A stretch of DNA of 52,868 nucleotides, from NCBI GenBank assembly GCA_022824585.1, contig JAJDZN010000114.1, positions 1 through 52,868 on the forward strand, read 5' to 3'. The stretch is from Bryobacterales bacterium (GTDB taxonomy: Bacteria; Acidobacteriota; Terriglobia; Bryobacterales; UBA6623). Shown in pieces: positions 17,112 through 27,080 of the stretch; position 1 is the first letter of the stretch, and every line of letters starts with the position of its first letter. The position numbers were made by a program, and so were the translations under genes. A model generated the notes under the pieces. The model saw only the letters and a program-made list of their open reading frames with translations. It had not been told where the DNA came from and did not search any database.

Positions 17112-20100
17112 TCACTGTACCGGGATCGTGACCGAGTTGCTGGCGCTGCCGTCGACCGATACGGTGACCTCTGTCGCGCCCGCCGATACGCCGGTTGGGA
17201 TGACGAAATCTATCTTGGTAATGCCAACCGCTCCCGGAATCGTTCCAGAGTAGGCGACCGATGCCTCTCTGCCGCCTACGCTGACAACCGGACGGTGCAG
17301 GGTGGACAGCCTCGAAGTGGTCGACCTGCCGGACCGCTGAGGTGTCGAGATCGGCCCGGTTCCGGTCATGTAGAGCGTCACAGTCTGCCCCGCCCTGGCC
17401 GGCGCGCTGGCGGTGACGTAGCTACCGTCTGCATGAGCAGCGGACGCCAGCTCGCCGCCGTCGGTCTCGTAGCTGTAGATTCCCGGGGCAACGCCAGCCA
17501 GGTTGACGACGACCGGCTCTGACTTCCAGACAAAGCCATAGCGATCCATCACACGAACCTTGGCTTGCGCCGAGGCGAGGCCGGCCAGTTCCCAAGGAAC
17601 CTGAATCTGGACGAGATCCGAAGCGACGCTGAAGACAGGCGCCGCGACGCTGATTTCCGAGTCGGGCCGGTCGAAGCTGACACTGACCGCCTTGAGAGCG
17701 ATCGGGGGCGCTCCCCCTGGTGCCTGCCCGGCGAATTCTGCCAGCGCCGCCCCGGAGATAACGGCGACCGACCCCGGCGCGACCGGGCCATCGGCGAGGA
17801 GGCTTGCGGCATTCAGCACCCCTTCCACTTGTGGGAGGTGAACATCTGCGAAGAGGTCGAAGCGCAGGTCCACATCTTCGACTGTTGCGACCGCGATTAC
17901 ATGCGCATCCGATGGATCGCCAAATCCGAGCTCGGCAATCGCAAGGCCGGACAAGCTCGTGAACGCGTCGTAATTGACCAGATGGCCACTGCTCTCGCGG
18001 AATCGCCAGTTCGCTACCCTGCCCCGTATGGGTGCTCCGTAGCGGTCTACGAATTTTCCAAGCACCCAAAGGTGCGTGTGCACGTCGGCGACGCCGCGGT
18101 AGACCGATGAACCGATGGCAAAGGCATCCTCGGGCTGGTTATCGCCGACCACGTACAGGTACGGCACGCGCAGCTCGGCGTCGCTGCCCTGGCGCGATAC
18201 CCGGAGATGGCCCTCGTACGATCCCGCGGCAGGCATCGCTCCCTCTAGGGCGACACGTAGCGTCGTCTGCTGGTCCGGCTGGAGCTGAAACGTCGTTTCC
18301 GCGGATCCGTCCACCCTCACTTGCGCTGTCGCGTCCGCATCGCGCCGCACAACCTCGACGCTGTACTGCTGTGGCACCGAAGTGCGATTGGTGATCACGA
18401 CATCGCGCGACGCGGGGAAGGTCTCGGCCGTGAAGCGTCCGAAGCCGATGGTTGGCGGGACGACGGTGGCGATCGGGTCGAAAGCGGACTCGAAACTCAG
18501 CAGGCCCGAGCCAACCGAGCCGACGCGGGCAACCTCGTCGTTTTCCCGGACAGCCGTGCTGGCAGTATTGATCAGGGCAGAGGCGACCTCCCGCGCGGTC
18601 CAGTCCGGATGCAACTGCCAGACAAGCGCCGCAGCGCCGCTGACCACGGCGGCGGAGAAGCTCGTTCCCTGCACCTGCTTGTAGCCGCCCCGCGTGATTC
18701 CCGGGGTCCGGCCACCGATTGCGAAGACTGCTGCGCCGGGAGCAGCGATATCGGGCTTCAGATTCAGCCCAGGAGTCGGCCCTCTCGAGCTGAACGGCGC
18801 CACTTGGGTCGAATCTATCCGCCGAGTCGCCCGGGCGGCATCGAGCGTCACTGCCAGCGACTGCTCAGCCGGAGCAGAGCCGATGCTAGAGGCAAGCGCT
18901 CCGCCATCCTCGGCAGAGATGAAGTATGCCGGGATGTCGGTGTCTTCAAGACCGCCCATGTGCAACAGATCCCCGGTCGGATCGCTGTGGAAGACAATCA
19001 CGCCGGCGGCACCCGCTGCATCGGCGGCTTCCACCTTGTCGACAGCCCAGCAGCCGCCGAATTCAACTACTACGATTCGATCCGCAAGCGCCCCGGGCGA
19101 GTACGGAGCGCAACCTTGCCCGTCGCCGAACTGCTCGGCGAGCACAGCGGGGGCAGTCAGCAGCGATCCCGGGCTTGGTCCCGTGCCGGACAGGGCTGGG
19201 AAGGAAGCGCCCGCGGCTCGCACCCGCTGCTCGAAGCGCCTTGAATTGGAGGTTGCGGCCACCGAGATCACGTCCGGTGCCGATCCGGGAGACGACACCG
19301 TGTTGCGGGCCGGGTGATCCTGACCGCCGGCCTGGCCATCGTTGCCCGCCGCCGCCACCACCACGCGCCCGAAATGCGCCACAGCGCTTTGTGCAGCCAA
19401 AGCGACCAAATCGCAAGCTATATGGGGAGCTTCAGAGCAGCCTGCTCCGAACGTCTCCCAAGGATGCATCGCCACCCGTCCGACACTAAGGTTCAGCACG
19501 TCCATGTCATCGTTGACAGCGTCGTCAATCGCGGCGATCACTGCCTGTGAGCTTGGCTTTGGACTGACCCCCGGAGTGCCACTCACCTTGTATACGCCCA
19601 GGTATGCCTTCGGGGCGATCCCTTGGATCAGGCCTGCCGGCGTGTTAATGCGCCTTCCCGCTGCAATCATGGCTGTCGTCGTTCCGTGCCCCCTGAAATC
19701 CACCGGCGTCAGGTCATCCGGGCTCGAGGTCTCTGGGTCCCCGGAATTCTGCAGATGCACGTAGCTGCGCACTGCCAACACCTTGCTGTTGGTGTAATCA
19801 AGAAACTCTGCCGCGGCCCTGGGGTAGCCTTCCACGGAAGCCAGAGTGGGGTCTATGAAGGCTGGATGGTTGAAGTCCAACCCCGAATCGATGATGGCTA
19901 TCTTGATTCCCGCGCCGGTGGCCGTAGTGCCATCGGGCCTAGCTCGCGCTGCGCGGAGCCTCAAAACATCGCTGAGGTTGTCCAGCGCGAAGTCCAGATC
20001 GCGGCTCGGCTCTAGCCTCAGCACCCCTGCGATTTCGCCGAGCGCTTCCGTCTGTCGCGCGCTGGCGCGGATGAATATCGCGTTCAGCACGTTCTGCACC

Positions 20101-20378
20101 GCCCCGATGACCTCGGCCCCGCCGGCTTCCAAGGCCTCGATGACGGGCTCTTGGGCAGTTGCCACGGCGCGCGCCTCGGCGGAGAAATCGCTCGGCGCGA
20201 CGCGCTGGCCAGGGCGCAGGTCGATTCCGCGCCGCGCTAGCAACCGCTCGCCCGAGGCCGGCGAGTCGAGCACAACCGTGTAGTTCGCAACCCGATTCGA
20301 TTGGGCCGTTGCCGACGGGGCCAGGGCGATCGTCGCCAGAATCGCGGCCCCACACGACGCTAATCGCCGCCACCACAT
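17112..20378 (-). CDS. Secreted subtilisin-family (S8) protease with PA insert and TIGR03437-like C-terminal domain
   Basis: A 1088-residue secreted serine protease. A signal peptide (MWWRRLASCGAAILATIALA) precedes a propeptide-like region (RVANYTVVLDSP). The S8 catalytic domain has Asp164 (AIIDSGLDFNHP), His231 (DFRGHGTTTAMIAAG) and Ser573 (VQGTSFSAAVVSGAAAL). A protease-associated insert lies at about 390-515. An Ig-like segment (DVVITNRTSVPQQYSV) and a transthyretin/big-like region follow. The last 220 residues (VEGVLNAASLLADGPVAPGS; VNLAGVAPGIYSYETDGG) match the domain known from many Solibacter secreted proteins. The ATG at 20378 is preferred over an in-frame GTG 39 nt upstream because a -10 box (TAGACT) ends 10 nt before it and lies inside the longer version. 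Confidence 0.9.
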   Translation of the reverse strand: MWWRRLASCGAAILATIALAPSATAQSNRVANYTVVLDSPASGERLLARRGIDLRPGQRVAPSDFSAEARAVATAQEPVIEALEAGGAEVIGAVQNVLNAIFIRASARQTEALGEIAGVLRLEPSRDLDFALDNLSDVLRLRAARARPDGTTATGAGIKIAIIDSGLDFNHPAFIDPTLASVEGYPRAAAEFLDYTNSKVLAVRSYVHLQNSGDPETSSPDDLTPVDFRGHGTTTAMIAAGRRINTPAGLIQGIAPKAYLGVYKVSGTPGVSPKPSSQAVIAAIDDAVNDDMDVLNLSVGRVAMHPWETFGAGCSEAPHIACDLVALAAQSAVAHFGRVVVAAAGNDGQAGGQDHPARNTVSSPGSAPDVISVAATSNSRRFEQRVRAAGASFPALSGTGPSPGSLLTAPAVLAEQFGDGQGCAPYSPGALADRIVVVEFGGCWAVDKVEAADAAGAAGVIVFHSDPTGDLLHMGGLEDTDIPAYFISAEDGGALASSIGSAPAEQSLAVTLDAARATRRIDSTQVAPFSSRGPTPGLNLKPDIAAPGAAVFAIGGRTPGITRGGYKQVQGTSFSAAVVSGAAALVWQLHPDWTAREVASALINTASTAVRENDEVARVGSVGSGLLSFESAFDPIATVVPPTIGFGRFTAETFPASRDVVITNRTSVPQQYSVEVVRRDADATAQVRVDGSAETTFQLQPDQQTTLRVALEGAMPAAGSYEGHLRVSRQGSDAELRVPYLYVVGDNQPEDAFAIGSSVYRGVADVHTHLWVLGKFVDRYGAPIRGRVANWRFRESSGHLVNYDAFTSLSGLAIAELGFGDPSDAHVIAVATVEDVDLRFDLFADVHLPQVEGVLNAASLLADGPVAPGSVAVISGAALAEFAGQAPGGAPPIALKAVSVSFDRPDSEISVAAPVFSVASDLVQIQVPWELAGLASAQAKVRVMDRYGFVWKSEPVVVNLAGVAPGIYSYETDGGELASAAHADGSYVTASAPARAGQTVTLYMTGTGPISTPQRSGRSTTSRLSTLHRPVVSVGGREASVAYSGTIPGAVGITKIDFVIPTGVSAGATEVTVSVDGSASNSVTIPVQ

Positions 20379-20388
20379 TGGTATGCTC

Positions 20389-20394
20389 AGTCTA
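20389..20394 (-). promoter_or_regulatory. -10 box TAGACT before the protease start
   Basis: On the minus strand CGCTAGACT is followed by 10 nt and the ATG at 20378. This fixes the likely start codon and implies a leader of only a few bases, as at other genes of the window. Confidence 0.45.
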
Positions 20395-20801
20395 GCGCGG
20401 ATATCTCGCAAAGACACGAGAATGGGGTGTGAATTTGTGATAACATCTTTGTAATCATAAAATTAGGACCTGTCGAGATCACCCTCCACCCAGACACGCT
20501 GTACCGCAAACGATCTCGCCAATCAGGGCGCCCGCAAAGTGCGCGCCTAAACGGATCCGATACGACGAAGCAAATCCGCACGCCCTGCGGGCGATAAATT
20601 CCTCACGCAATCTTCACGGACCAGCCTAGAGTTTTCCGACCAGATCAGGCGTGGCTCGGAGCATGGACCGCGCGGTTGAGCGGAGCGCTTATCCTGGCCC
20701 GTCCAAAGCACGATCCCTGCCGGCTCCATCGCAGCTCCGCTGGCACTGCATCGCCTAGCTGTGAAGAACACAGACGCTCCGACGTGTCCGACGGCCGAGC
20801 T
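20395..20801 (-). other. Intergenic region between protease and DUF6351 genes, AT-rich patch
   Basis: About 400 bases without a credible gene on either strand. A conspicuous AT-rich patch at 20431-20465 (TTTGTGATAACATCTTTGTA) interrupts otherwise GC-rich DNA and may hold upstream promoter or regulator sites for the protease gene. No clear terminator for the DUF6351 gene was seen. Confidence 0.4.
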
Positions 20802-22874
20802 TCAATACCGAATCCAGGTCCGTGCTAGGGAAACTTGACCGATTCCCGGCTTGGAGAAATCGCACACACCTCCAGGAAAGACAGCCCCCAATCGGTCCAA
20901 CTGCTCCGACGTGAGCGCAGGCCCGTAGTCCGCTGGATCGAGCGGCTTCAATTGGCACTTCAGGATGTCGCCCTCAAGCGGGGCCCCGGCTGCGATTCTG
21001 GGATCGCCGCTCGGCGGGTAGAGTTCGCCGCAGGGGCCGCTATCGCCTCGCGCCGCATCGTCCAAGAGCCGCTCTCCTTCGGCCGACCAGCAGGCATCGC
21101 TCAAATCGGCAGGCCGGCTGCGAGAGATCACGGCAATCGGCTCATCCCCGGATTCGTCCGCGGCCACCGAATCCAGCCACTGATCCATGAGTCGGGCCAC
21201 GTCCAAGCGTCGCGGGGGATTCGTCAGGATGACACGGTTGGCGGCGCTACCGTGTGCCCGCTGCAGTCGCGCGCCCAGCACGAACGTCCGAACACGGTCG
21301 TGAATGTTCCCGGTCGGATCCGAGAACCTGCGCGTGTCGATGATCGGAATCGAGCCCAGAGACCCGCCGCCCGAATTCACGCGCCCGGTCTGATAGACCA
21401 CTTTCAAGACATCCGTGTCCGCGATCGTGCGTTCGGACACGAGGTTTGCGTCGTCGTCGAAACCGCCGATCCCCTCGTTGAGCTCGATGAACTGCTCGAT
21501 GTCTATCAGACCGTCGTTCAAGGCCTTCAGACCGTATTGAACGCCCACATTGTCGAGTGCCCTGCGGGCCAGGCCGGTCGAATCGTCGCGTCCGAGAAGG
21601 TTGACCAAATTGTCGTACAGGCCGCAGCGAACACCATCCGGCCTCCGATCGGGGTGATAGATCAGCTCCTTGGGAACACCCGGCTGGCAACTGGCCGGCT
21701 GAATCATGGACGGTGTATACGATCGCATCCAACTCTCGCAAGTCGCCCATGTCGCAAATCCTGATACCGCCTTCTTCTGAACGTCGGTCCAATCGTGCGC
21801 GCTGTTCTCGATGGCCCGTGCGAGCAGCGAGCAATCCGTGATCGGCGGAGCAAGCGTCACCGTGTCCGGGTAGCTGGCACCCGGGATGATGCCATCCAAG
21901 AGGCCGGGGTAGTTCTGGGCGATCAGGTGCTGTTGCATCGAGCCGCCCGATCCGCCGACTCCGATGGTGTGAACGGGAACTCCGAAGCTCTCGATGAAAT
22001 GCTCCTTGACCATCATCGCCGTCTCGGCTGAAATGACGTCGTTGCAGTTGTTGCCAAATACATTGAGCGATGACATCGCCACCGCGTATCCGCTCGCAAC
22101 CGACGTCGCATCCTGCAAAGTGGAGCGGATCTGGCCCTGACGATACCCTGCGCGGCAGCCCCCGCCGAACCGGAACACGAGGCGGCCGTTCCAGCTCGGG
22201 GCGGTACTCCATGGGGCGGGGAGATCGTCCGCCGGATCGTGTAGGAACGCAATCTCGTAAATCGCTCGATTTATCGTGCCCCTCTCAACTCGAACGATGA
22301 AATCCTGTTCATGCCCCTCCGTGGTCGTCGTTCGGGCAATATCGGACGGGCGTGGCACGGACAGGTCAAGGGGCTTGAACCCCGGAGGGATTCCGGCCCT
22401 TCCAGTTCCCCGCTGCTGCGGTTCTACGCTGTCTGTGGATCTGTAGTAGTACGAACTCCTCGTCTCGACGCTGCAATCGGCGTCAGACGGCGGCCCCAAT
22501 CCAGCTCGTTCGGTCGCGCAAACGAAGGGTTCCTGGTGTGGTCCGGAGAACACGGGGCCAGTGCGAGGGTGATTGATCAACTCAAGGCTCGCGGACCGCT
22601 CTCCGGCCCCTACGGTGAGCGTGTTCTTGCCCATGTTCAGTTCGGACAGCCGCCCAACCAAGCGAGAGGGGTCCTCACCGCTCCGAAACGCCGATGTGAC
22701 GTCGCGACCGTCCAGTTCGACGTGCAACGAGCCGGCGCTGACGCCCGCGATTTCTACGAGCGCATCGCCTCCGGTAACCATGTCCGGGGGACCCGACAGG
22801 ACGGAAACATCAAGTCGCTCCTCGGCACTGCCAGTCGCTAGTCCGAAGCAAAGGATCGTGACCGCCAGTCGCAT
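20802..22874 (-). CDS. DUF6351 family secreted protein, probable alpha/beta hydrolase
   Basis: A 690-residue exported protein with a short signal peptide (MRLAVTILCFGLATGSAEE). The N-terminal beta-sandwich part has LSGPPDMVTGGDALVEI and LVGRLSELNMGKNTLTV, then ELINHPRTGPVFSGPHQEPFVC, all typical of DUF6351. The central part reads like an alpha/beta hydrolase: WNGRLVFRFGGGCRAGY, then the nucleophile-elbow candidate GVGGSGGSMQQHL and a large substrate lid. Chemistry has not been established for the family to my knowledge. The ATG at 22874 is preceded by GGGGGAAG. It lies 68 bp after the stop of the next gene on this strand, so the two may share a transcript. Confidence 0.78.
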   Translation of the reverse strand: MRLAVTILCFGLATGSAEERLDVSVLSGPPDMVTGGDALVEIAGVSAGSLHVELDGRDVTSAFRSGEDPSRLVGRLSELNMGKNTLTVGAGERSASLELINHPRTGPVFSGPHQEPFVCATERAGLGPPSDADCSVETRSSYYYRSTDSVEPQQRGTGRAGIPPGFKPLDLSVPRPSDIARTTTTEGHEQDFIVRVERGTINRAIYEIAFLHDPADDLPAPWSTAPSWNGRLVFRFGGGCRAGYRQGQIRSTLQDATSVASGYAVAMSSLNVFGNNCNDVISAETAMMVKEHFIESFGVPVHTIGVGGSGGSMQQHLIAQNYPGLLDGIIPGASYPDTVTLAPPITDCSLLARAIENSAHDWTDVQKKAVSGFATWATCESWMRSYTPSMIQPASCQPGVPKELIYHPDRRPDGVRCGLYDNLVNLLGRDDSTGLARRALDNVGVQYGLKALNDGLIDIEQFIELNEGIGGFDDDANLVSERTIADTDVLKVVYQTGRVNSGGGSLGSIPIIDTRRFSDPTGNIHDRVRTFVLGARLQRAHGSAANRVILTNPPRRLDVARLMDQWLDSVAADESGDEPIAVISRSRPADLSDACWSAEGERLLDDAARGDSGPCGELYPPSGDPRIAAGAPLEGDILKCQLKPLDPADYGPALTSEQLDRLGAVFPGGVCDFSKPGIGQVSLARTWIRY

Positions 22875-22942
22875 CACTGCTTCCCCCCACGCGTCAAAAA
22901 GATCACCACATTGCGATTTGCCAGTCGCTCCGCGGCTCGAGT

Positions 22943-23998
22943 CTAATCGCCCCCCTTCTTGCCAAGCAGTTCCTCTTCTAGGCTCCGCGCCCCTCGAAGA
23001 ATCCCGCCGAAAGAGTAGTTCGCCTCGTGGCAGGCGTATTCGTACACGCGGTTTCCGGTCGCAGGCCACACGTATTCCCCGCTCCACGGCGCGGTCCAGA
23101 CGCTCGGGTCCTCGACACGGAAGCGATAGCGCAGAGTCTGCCCGTCCAGCCGAGTGAACCATTCGGTCACCCGCAGGTCACGCGATGCACCTGACAGCGA
23201 TGGGCTGTCGTTGAAGTTCGTGGTCTCCACAACCAGCGTGTCCCCTTCCCAATGACCGATCGAATCGCCGAGCCAGCTCCTCACGTCATCTGGAGCGTGC
23301 TCGGCGCTCATGCGGATGATGCGCACGTCGTGAACCATTTCGACCAAGATCATCACGTGATCTTCGGTCTGCACGATTCGCTTCACGTTGTTGTACGCGA
23401 CCGGCAGCATCGGCGGCCCGGCCGTCGAGCCGAACCCGAGCAGGCAGCGTTCGGCCAGCGGCCTGATTTCCGGATCGTCGTAAGGCCCTTGCTCCAGACC
23501 CTCTTCGACCCACCAAGCGACGCCGGTGTTCGTACGCGATAGCTCGGCCCGCTCCGCCGCGCGCTGCTTTGCCGCAGCAGTCATGGGCGGCTTGCGGCCG
23601 TTCTTGGGATCGGTGATGATCGAGGTCCGCCAAGTGCCGTCCAGCTTGAATCCGCCACTGCCCCTGTCCAGCCAGAACGAGTTGTAGCCGCCTACGTTTC
23701 CCGCCGATCCCGGCGATCCGTCCCCGCCATCGGGAGGGGCGCCGCGCTCGGGATCGGACGGCGCGTTCCGCTCTGCCCTCCGCTCCAACTCGCGATCGAC
23801 GACCGCCACCGCCTCCTCATGGGTCAGCGTGAGCCGCTCGCCGTATTCTTCGGGGCGCTCCAGCGGTGTCAGCGTAGCTATGTCATACGTCCCGGACAGG
23901 TCTGGCTTGCCGGATGGAGTCCGCGGGATGTCCGCGGCCACGGCAAGCGTCCATCCCAGCAGCAAAGCGCTCAGTCCCAAAGTGATTCGATGCGTCAT
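22943..23998 (-). CDS. Secreted protein of unknown function ('PSGKPDLSG' type)
   Basis: A 351-residue exported protein I cannot assign to a named family. A signal peptide (MTHRITLGLSALLLGWTLAVA) is followed by IPRTPSGKPDLSGTYDIATLTPLER, a start common in secreted proteins of Acidobacteria and some Proteobacteria, whose role is unknown to me. Later parts resemble the same group: RCLLGFGSTAGPPMLP, VQTEDHVMILVEMVHDVRII, WLGDSIGHWEGDTLVVETTNF and the closing FGGILRGARSLEEELL. The ATG at 23998 has a good ribosome site (GGGGAAGATCT). It precedes the DUF6351 gene by 68 bp, suggesting a joint function, and is divergent from the symporter gene. Confidence 0.8.
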   Translation of the reverse strand: MTHRITLGLSALLLGWTLAVAADIPRTPSGKPDLSGTYDIATLTPLERPEEYGERLTLTHEEAVAVVDRELERRAERNAPSDPERGAPPDGGDGSPGSAGNVGGYNSFWLDRGSGGFKLDGTWRTSIITDPKNGRKPPMTAAAKQRAAERAELSRTNTGVAWWVEEGLEQGPYDDPEIRPLAERCLLGFGSTAGPPMLPVAYNNVKRIVQTEDHVMILVEMVHDVRIIRMSAEHAPDDVRSWLGDSIGHWEGDTLVVETTNFNDSPSLSGASRDLRVTEWFTRLDGQTLRYRFRVEDPSVWTAPWSGEYVWPATGNRVYEYACHEANYSFGGILRGARSLEEELLGKKGGD

Positions 23999-24235
23999 AG
24001 ATCTTCCCCGATCTCCAGTACCCTCGCGCACACTTCCCATCGCGCGCCCAGCTCCGAAACGGCAGAGCTTCGATCTCATGCAGGCCAGGCCGGCACCGGC
24101 GAGTGCCCTGCCAAGAGTCTACGCGAAATGGGGGCGTCCCGCAGGGACAACTCCAGAAGCCGCAGTCTTCAGCGGACCTGCCGGCCAGCAGTCGACGCTG
24201 GGTCCGGCGACCATGCTGGCGTATATCCTGATGGG

Positions 24236-25612
24236 GTGGCAGGGATCGAAAACGCTCTGGCGGCATTCGCCGCCTTCGCGTGGGGGCCCGTAGTACTGTT
24301 TCTGCTGATCGGGGGCGGGTGCTACTTCTTTCTCTATTCCCGGCTGCTTCCGTTCTGGCACCTCAAGCACGCACTCAAGATTCTGCTTGGGCGCTACGAC
24401 TCTCCTTCCGCCACTGGTCAAGTTTCGCATTTTCAGGCACTTAGCAGTGCCCTCGCGGGCACGATCGGGATGGCGAACATCGCCGGCGTCGCAGTCGCGA
24501 TCCAAACAGGCGGCCCGGGCGCGATCTTCTGGATGTGGGTCTGTGCCTTCGTCGGAATCGCCACCAAGTTCTTCACCTGCTCGCTGTCGATCCAATACCG
24601 AGGCCCTGACAGCCGCGGCGAAATCCAAGGCGGACCGATGTATTTCATCGTGTACGGCCTCGGGAAGCGTTGGAAGCCGCTCGCCGTGTTTTTCTCGTTC
24701 TGCGCATTGTGCGGCACGCTGCCGATGTTCCAGGTCAACCAGCTCGTCCGCATCGCCCGGGAGACCGTGGCCGTGCCGCTCGGCTGGGTCTCTGCATCGT
24801 CCGACGCCTGGGTCTTCAACCTCACGCTCGGTATCGTCGTGGCAATTGCGGCGGGCGCCGTCCAGATCGGTGGGATCAAGCGCGTGGGGCTGGTTGCGGC
24901 CAAGATGGTCCCGGCCATGGTCGCGCTCTACGTTGCCAGCGCTGCCGTGATCCTGGCCACCAACCTGTCATCCCTGCCCGGGGCCCTAGCCATGATCTTC
25001 AAGGACGCGTTCACCGGAGAGGCCGTCGCCGGGGGAGCCGTCTGGGGCGTGATCGTGACCGGCGTGCGCCGGGCCGCCTTCTCGAACGAAGCCGGGGTCG
25101 GGTCCGAGGCGCTCGCGCACGGCGCTGCCAAGACCGACGAGCCCGTCCGAGAGGGCCTAGTGGCGATGCTTGGCCCGATCATCGACACATTGATCATCTG
25201 CACCTCGACGGCCCTGATCATCCTCAGCACGGGCACGTGGACGAACTTCGAGGCCGAGGGCGTGTCGGTGACGCTCGCATCGTTTGAGCAGGTTCTGCCC
25301 GGCGTTGGAACCTACGTGCTGTTCACCTGCGCGATCTTCTTCGGCTTTTCAACCACCCTGTCGTGCGGCTACTACGGCGAGAAGTCTCTAGGGTTCTTGG
25401 TCGGGGCAGAGCGTCAGTTCCTGTACCGCTACATTTACGTGGCATCGATCCTGATCTCGTCCGTGACATCGGTCACGGCAGTGCTCGACTTCATCGATGG
25501 CATGTACGGCCTGATGTCCATCCCCACCATGACCTCGTCGCTGATTCTCGCGCCTCTTGTAATGAAGGAAGCCCGCAGGTACTTCAGGGAAATGGCGGCC
25601 GGGACGGGCTAG
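24236..25612 (+). CDS. AGCS-family sodium:alanine/amino-acid symporter
   Basis: A 458-residue inner-membrane transporter with about 11 hydrophobic helices, importing small amino acids (Ala, Gly) with Na+. The family signature is complete in LAGTIGMANIAGVAVAIQ and TGGPGAIFWMWVCAFVGIATKF (about 73-112), with GGPMYFI and FSNEAGVGSEALAHGAAKTD later. I chose the GTG at 24236, giving the family's usual beginning (AGIENALAAFAAFAWGPVVL). Upstream sequence in this frame runs into the control region of the divergent gene and is unlike the family. A TATATC box ends 8 nt before this GTG. The gene is followed after 51 nt by a sulfatase. Confidence 0.92.
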   Translation: MAGIENALAAFAAFAWGPVVLFLLIGGGCYFFLYSRLLPFWHLKHALKILLGRYDSPSATGQVSHFQALSSALAGTIGMANIAGVAVAIQTGGPGAIFWMWVCAFVGIATKFFTCSLSIQYRGPDSRGEIQGGPMYFIVYGLGKRWKPLAVFFSFCALCGTLPMFQVNQLVRIARETVAVPLGWVSASSDAWVFNLTLGIVVAIAAGAVQIGGIKRVGLVAAKMVPAMVALYVASAAVILATNLSSLPGALAMIFKDAFTGEAVAGGAVWGVIVTGVRRAAFSNEAGVGSEALAHGAAKTDEPVREGLVAMLGPIIDTLIICTSTALIILSTGTWTNFEAEGVSVTLASFEQVLPGVGTYVLFTCAIFFGFSTTLSCGYYGEKSLGFLVGAERQFLYRYIYVASILISSVTSVTAVLDFIDGMYGLMSIPTMTSSLILAPLVMKEARRYFREMAAGTG

Positions 25613-25650
25613 TCCCGCATCCGGCCAAGAGGCTTCACGCGCCGGCTGCC

Positions 25651-25656
25651 TACAAT
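25651..25656 (+). promoter_or_regulatory. -10 box TACAAT before the sulfatase at 25664
   Basis: TGCCTACAAT ends 7 nt before the ATG at 25664, so the predicted start of transcription coincides with the start codon. An in-frame ATG at 25655 lies inside the box and is an unlikely start. Confidence 0.5.
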
Positions 25657-25663
25657 GGGCTCG

Positions 25664-27040
25664 ATGAAGCCCTACCTCGCTGTGTTCGCGTTGCTGGCCG
25701 CGAGTGTGTCGGCGGCCCGCCAGCCCAACATCCTGCTGATCGTCTCGGACGACCAAGGCTACATGGACCTTGGTTCGATGGGCAGCGGCGATATCCTCAC
25801 GCCCCGGCTTGACACACTCGCGGCGGAAGGAGTCCGGCTGACCAGCTATTACGCGGCCTTCCCGGTGTGCACCCCGTCCCGAGTCGCGCTGCTGACCGGC
25901 CGCTATCCGCAGCGCAACGGAACCTACGACAATTTCCGCAACGACAGGGTGAACGACGGCTATCGCTATCCGCTCTACGAGTACGCGATCAGCCCCGAGC
26001 GGATCTTGGGGACCGACACGCGCGAGATACTGCTCTCGCAGGTGCTCTCCGAGGCTGGGTACGCCACCGCTGTGTTCGGCAAATGGGATCTCGGCTCCCT
26101 CCAGCGCTACCTTCCGCTGCAGCGAGGCTTTGATGACTTCTACGGATTCGTCAATACCGGCATCGACTACTGGACGCACGAGCGCTACGGCGTGCCGTCG
26201 ATGTATCTGCGAAACGCCCCTACCGAGCAGGACAAGGGCCTTTACACGACCGAACTGTTCGAACGCGAGACGCTGCGCTTCATCGACGAGCACAAGGCCG
26301 ATCCCTTCTTCGTCTACATTTCCTACAACGCGCCGCACGGAGCATCGAGCCTGGATCGCGGCATCAGGGGCTTCGTGCAAGCCCCGGGCAAGTGCCTGGA
26401 CCAATACCCTTCGCCGGATGGCCTCGCGGCCGAGCGCCGCCACAAGTTCATGGCGGCGGTCACCTGCATGGACAGCTCCATCGGACGTGTCCTGGATCGG
26501 ATCGACGAGCACGGGCTGCGGCAGGACACCATCGTCATCTTCGTCTCTGACAACGGTGCCGGAGGAGGCGGCGACTCCGGCCCCCTGCGGGGCCGCAAGG
26601 GACAGATGTTCGAAGGCGGCGTGAGGGTGCCGTTCCTGATGCGCTGGCCCGGAAAGATCGCCCCCGGCACTGTGTCCGACGAATTTCTCACCGCCCTGGA
26701 AGTCTTCCCAACGCTGGTCAAGGCTGCGGGCTCTGCCCTGCCCGAGGATGTCGAACTTGACGGATTTGACATGCTCCCCATCCTTCAAGGGCAAGCCAAA
26801 TCGGAGCGGGAGAGCATGTTCTGGGAGCGCCAAGGCGAATATGGGGCACGGCTGGGCCACTGGAAACTGGTGCATTCAAGGAGAGGCGGCGGACTCTTCG
26901 ACCTCTCGGAAGACCTTGCGGAGAGCAACGACCTCACCAAGGAGCTCCCCGATGTTCACGAACGCGTAAGACGCGCCTACCGGGACTGGGTGCAGGAGAT
27001 GGCAGCTGCCGAGCCCAGGGGGCCGTTCAAGAATTACTGA
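25664..27040 (+). CDS. Formylglycine-dependent sulfatase, exported
   Basis: A 458-residue type I sulfatase with a Sec signal peptide (MKPYLAVFALLAASVSA). The metal motif is ILLIVSDDQGYMDLG (Asp29/Asp30). Cys69 in FPVCTPSRVALLTGR is the formylglycine precursor. FGKWDLGSL, FFVYISYNAPHG and VIFVSDNGAGGGGDSG hold further active-site residues. It is a different subgroup from the other sulfatases of the window, and the substrate is unknown. The start at 25664 is preferred over 25655, which lies within the -10 box. The DUF971 gene follows 40 bp downstream. Confidence 0.93.
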   Translation: MKPYLAVFALLAASVSAARQPNILLIVSDDQGYMDLGSMGSGDILTPRLDTLAAEGVRLTSYYAAFPVCTPSRVALLTGRYPQRNGTYDNFRNDRVNDGYRYPLYEYAISPERILGTDTREILLSQVLSEAGYATAVFGKWDLGSLQRYLPLQRGFDDFYGFVNTGIDYWTHERYGVPSMYLRNAPTEQDKGLYTTELFERETLRFIDEHKADPFFVYISYNAPHGASSLDRGIRGFVQAPGKCLDQYPSPDGLAAERRHKFMAAVTCMDSSIGRVLDRIDEHGLRQDTIVIFVSDNGAGGGGDSGPLRGRKGQMFEGGVRVPFLMRWPGKIAPGTVSDEFLTALEVFPTLVKAAGSALPEDVELDGFDMLPILQGQAKSERESMFWERQGEYGARLGHWKLVHSRRGGGLFDLSEDLAESNDLTKELPDVHERVRRAYRDWVQEMAAAEPRGPFKNY

Positions 27041-27080
27041 AGCCGACCCGCTCCCTGCCGTACCCTGAAATTCGGAATCC

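Noticed and set aside
25388-26875. Minus-strand frame of 495 codons across symporter end and sulfatase
   Set aside because: Antisense to a sulfatase with intact active-site motifs; composition typical of a shadow frame.
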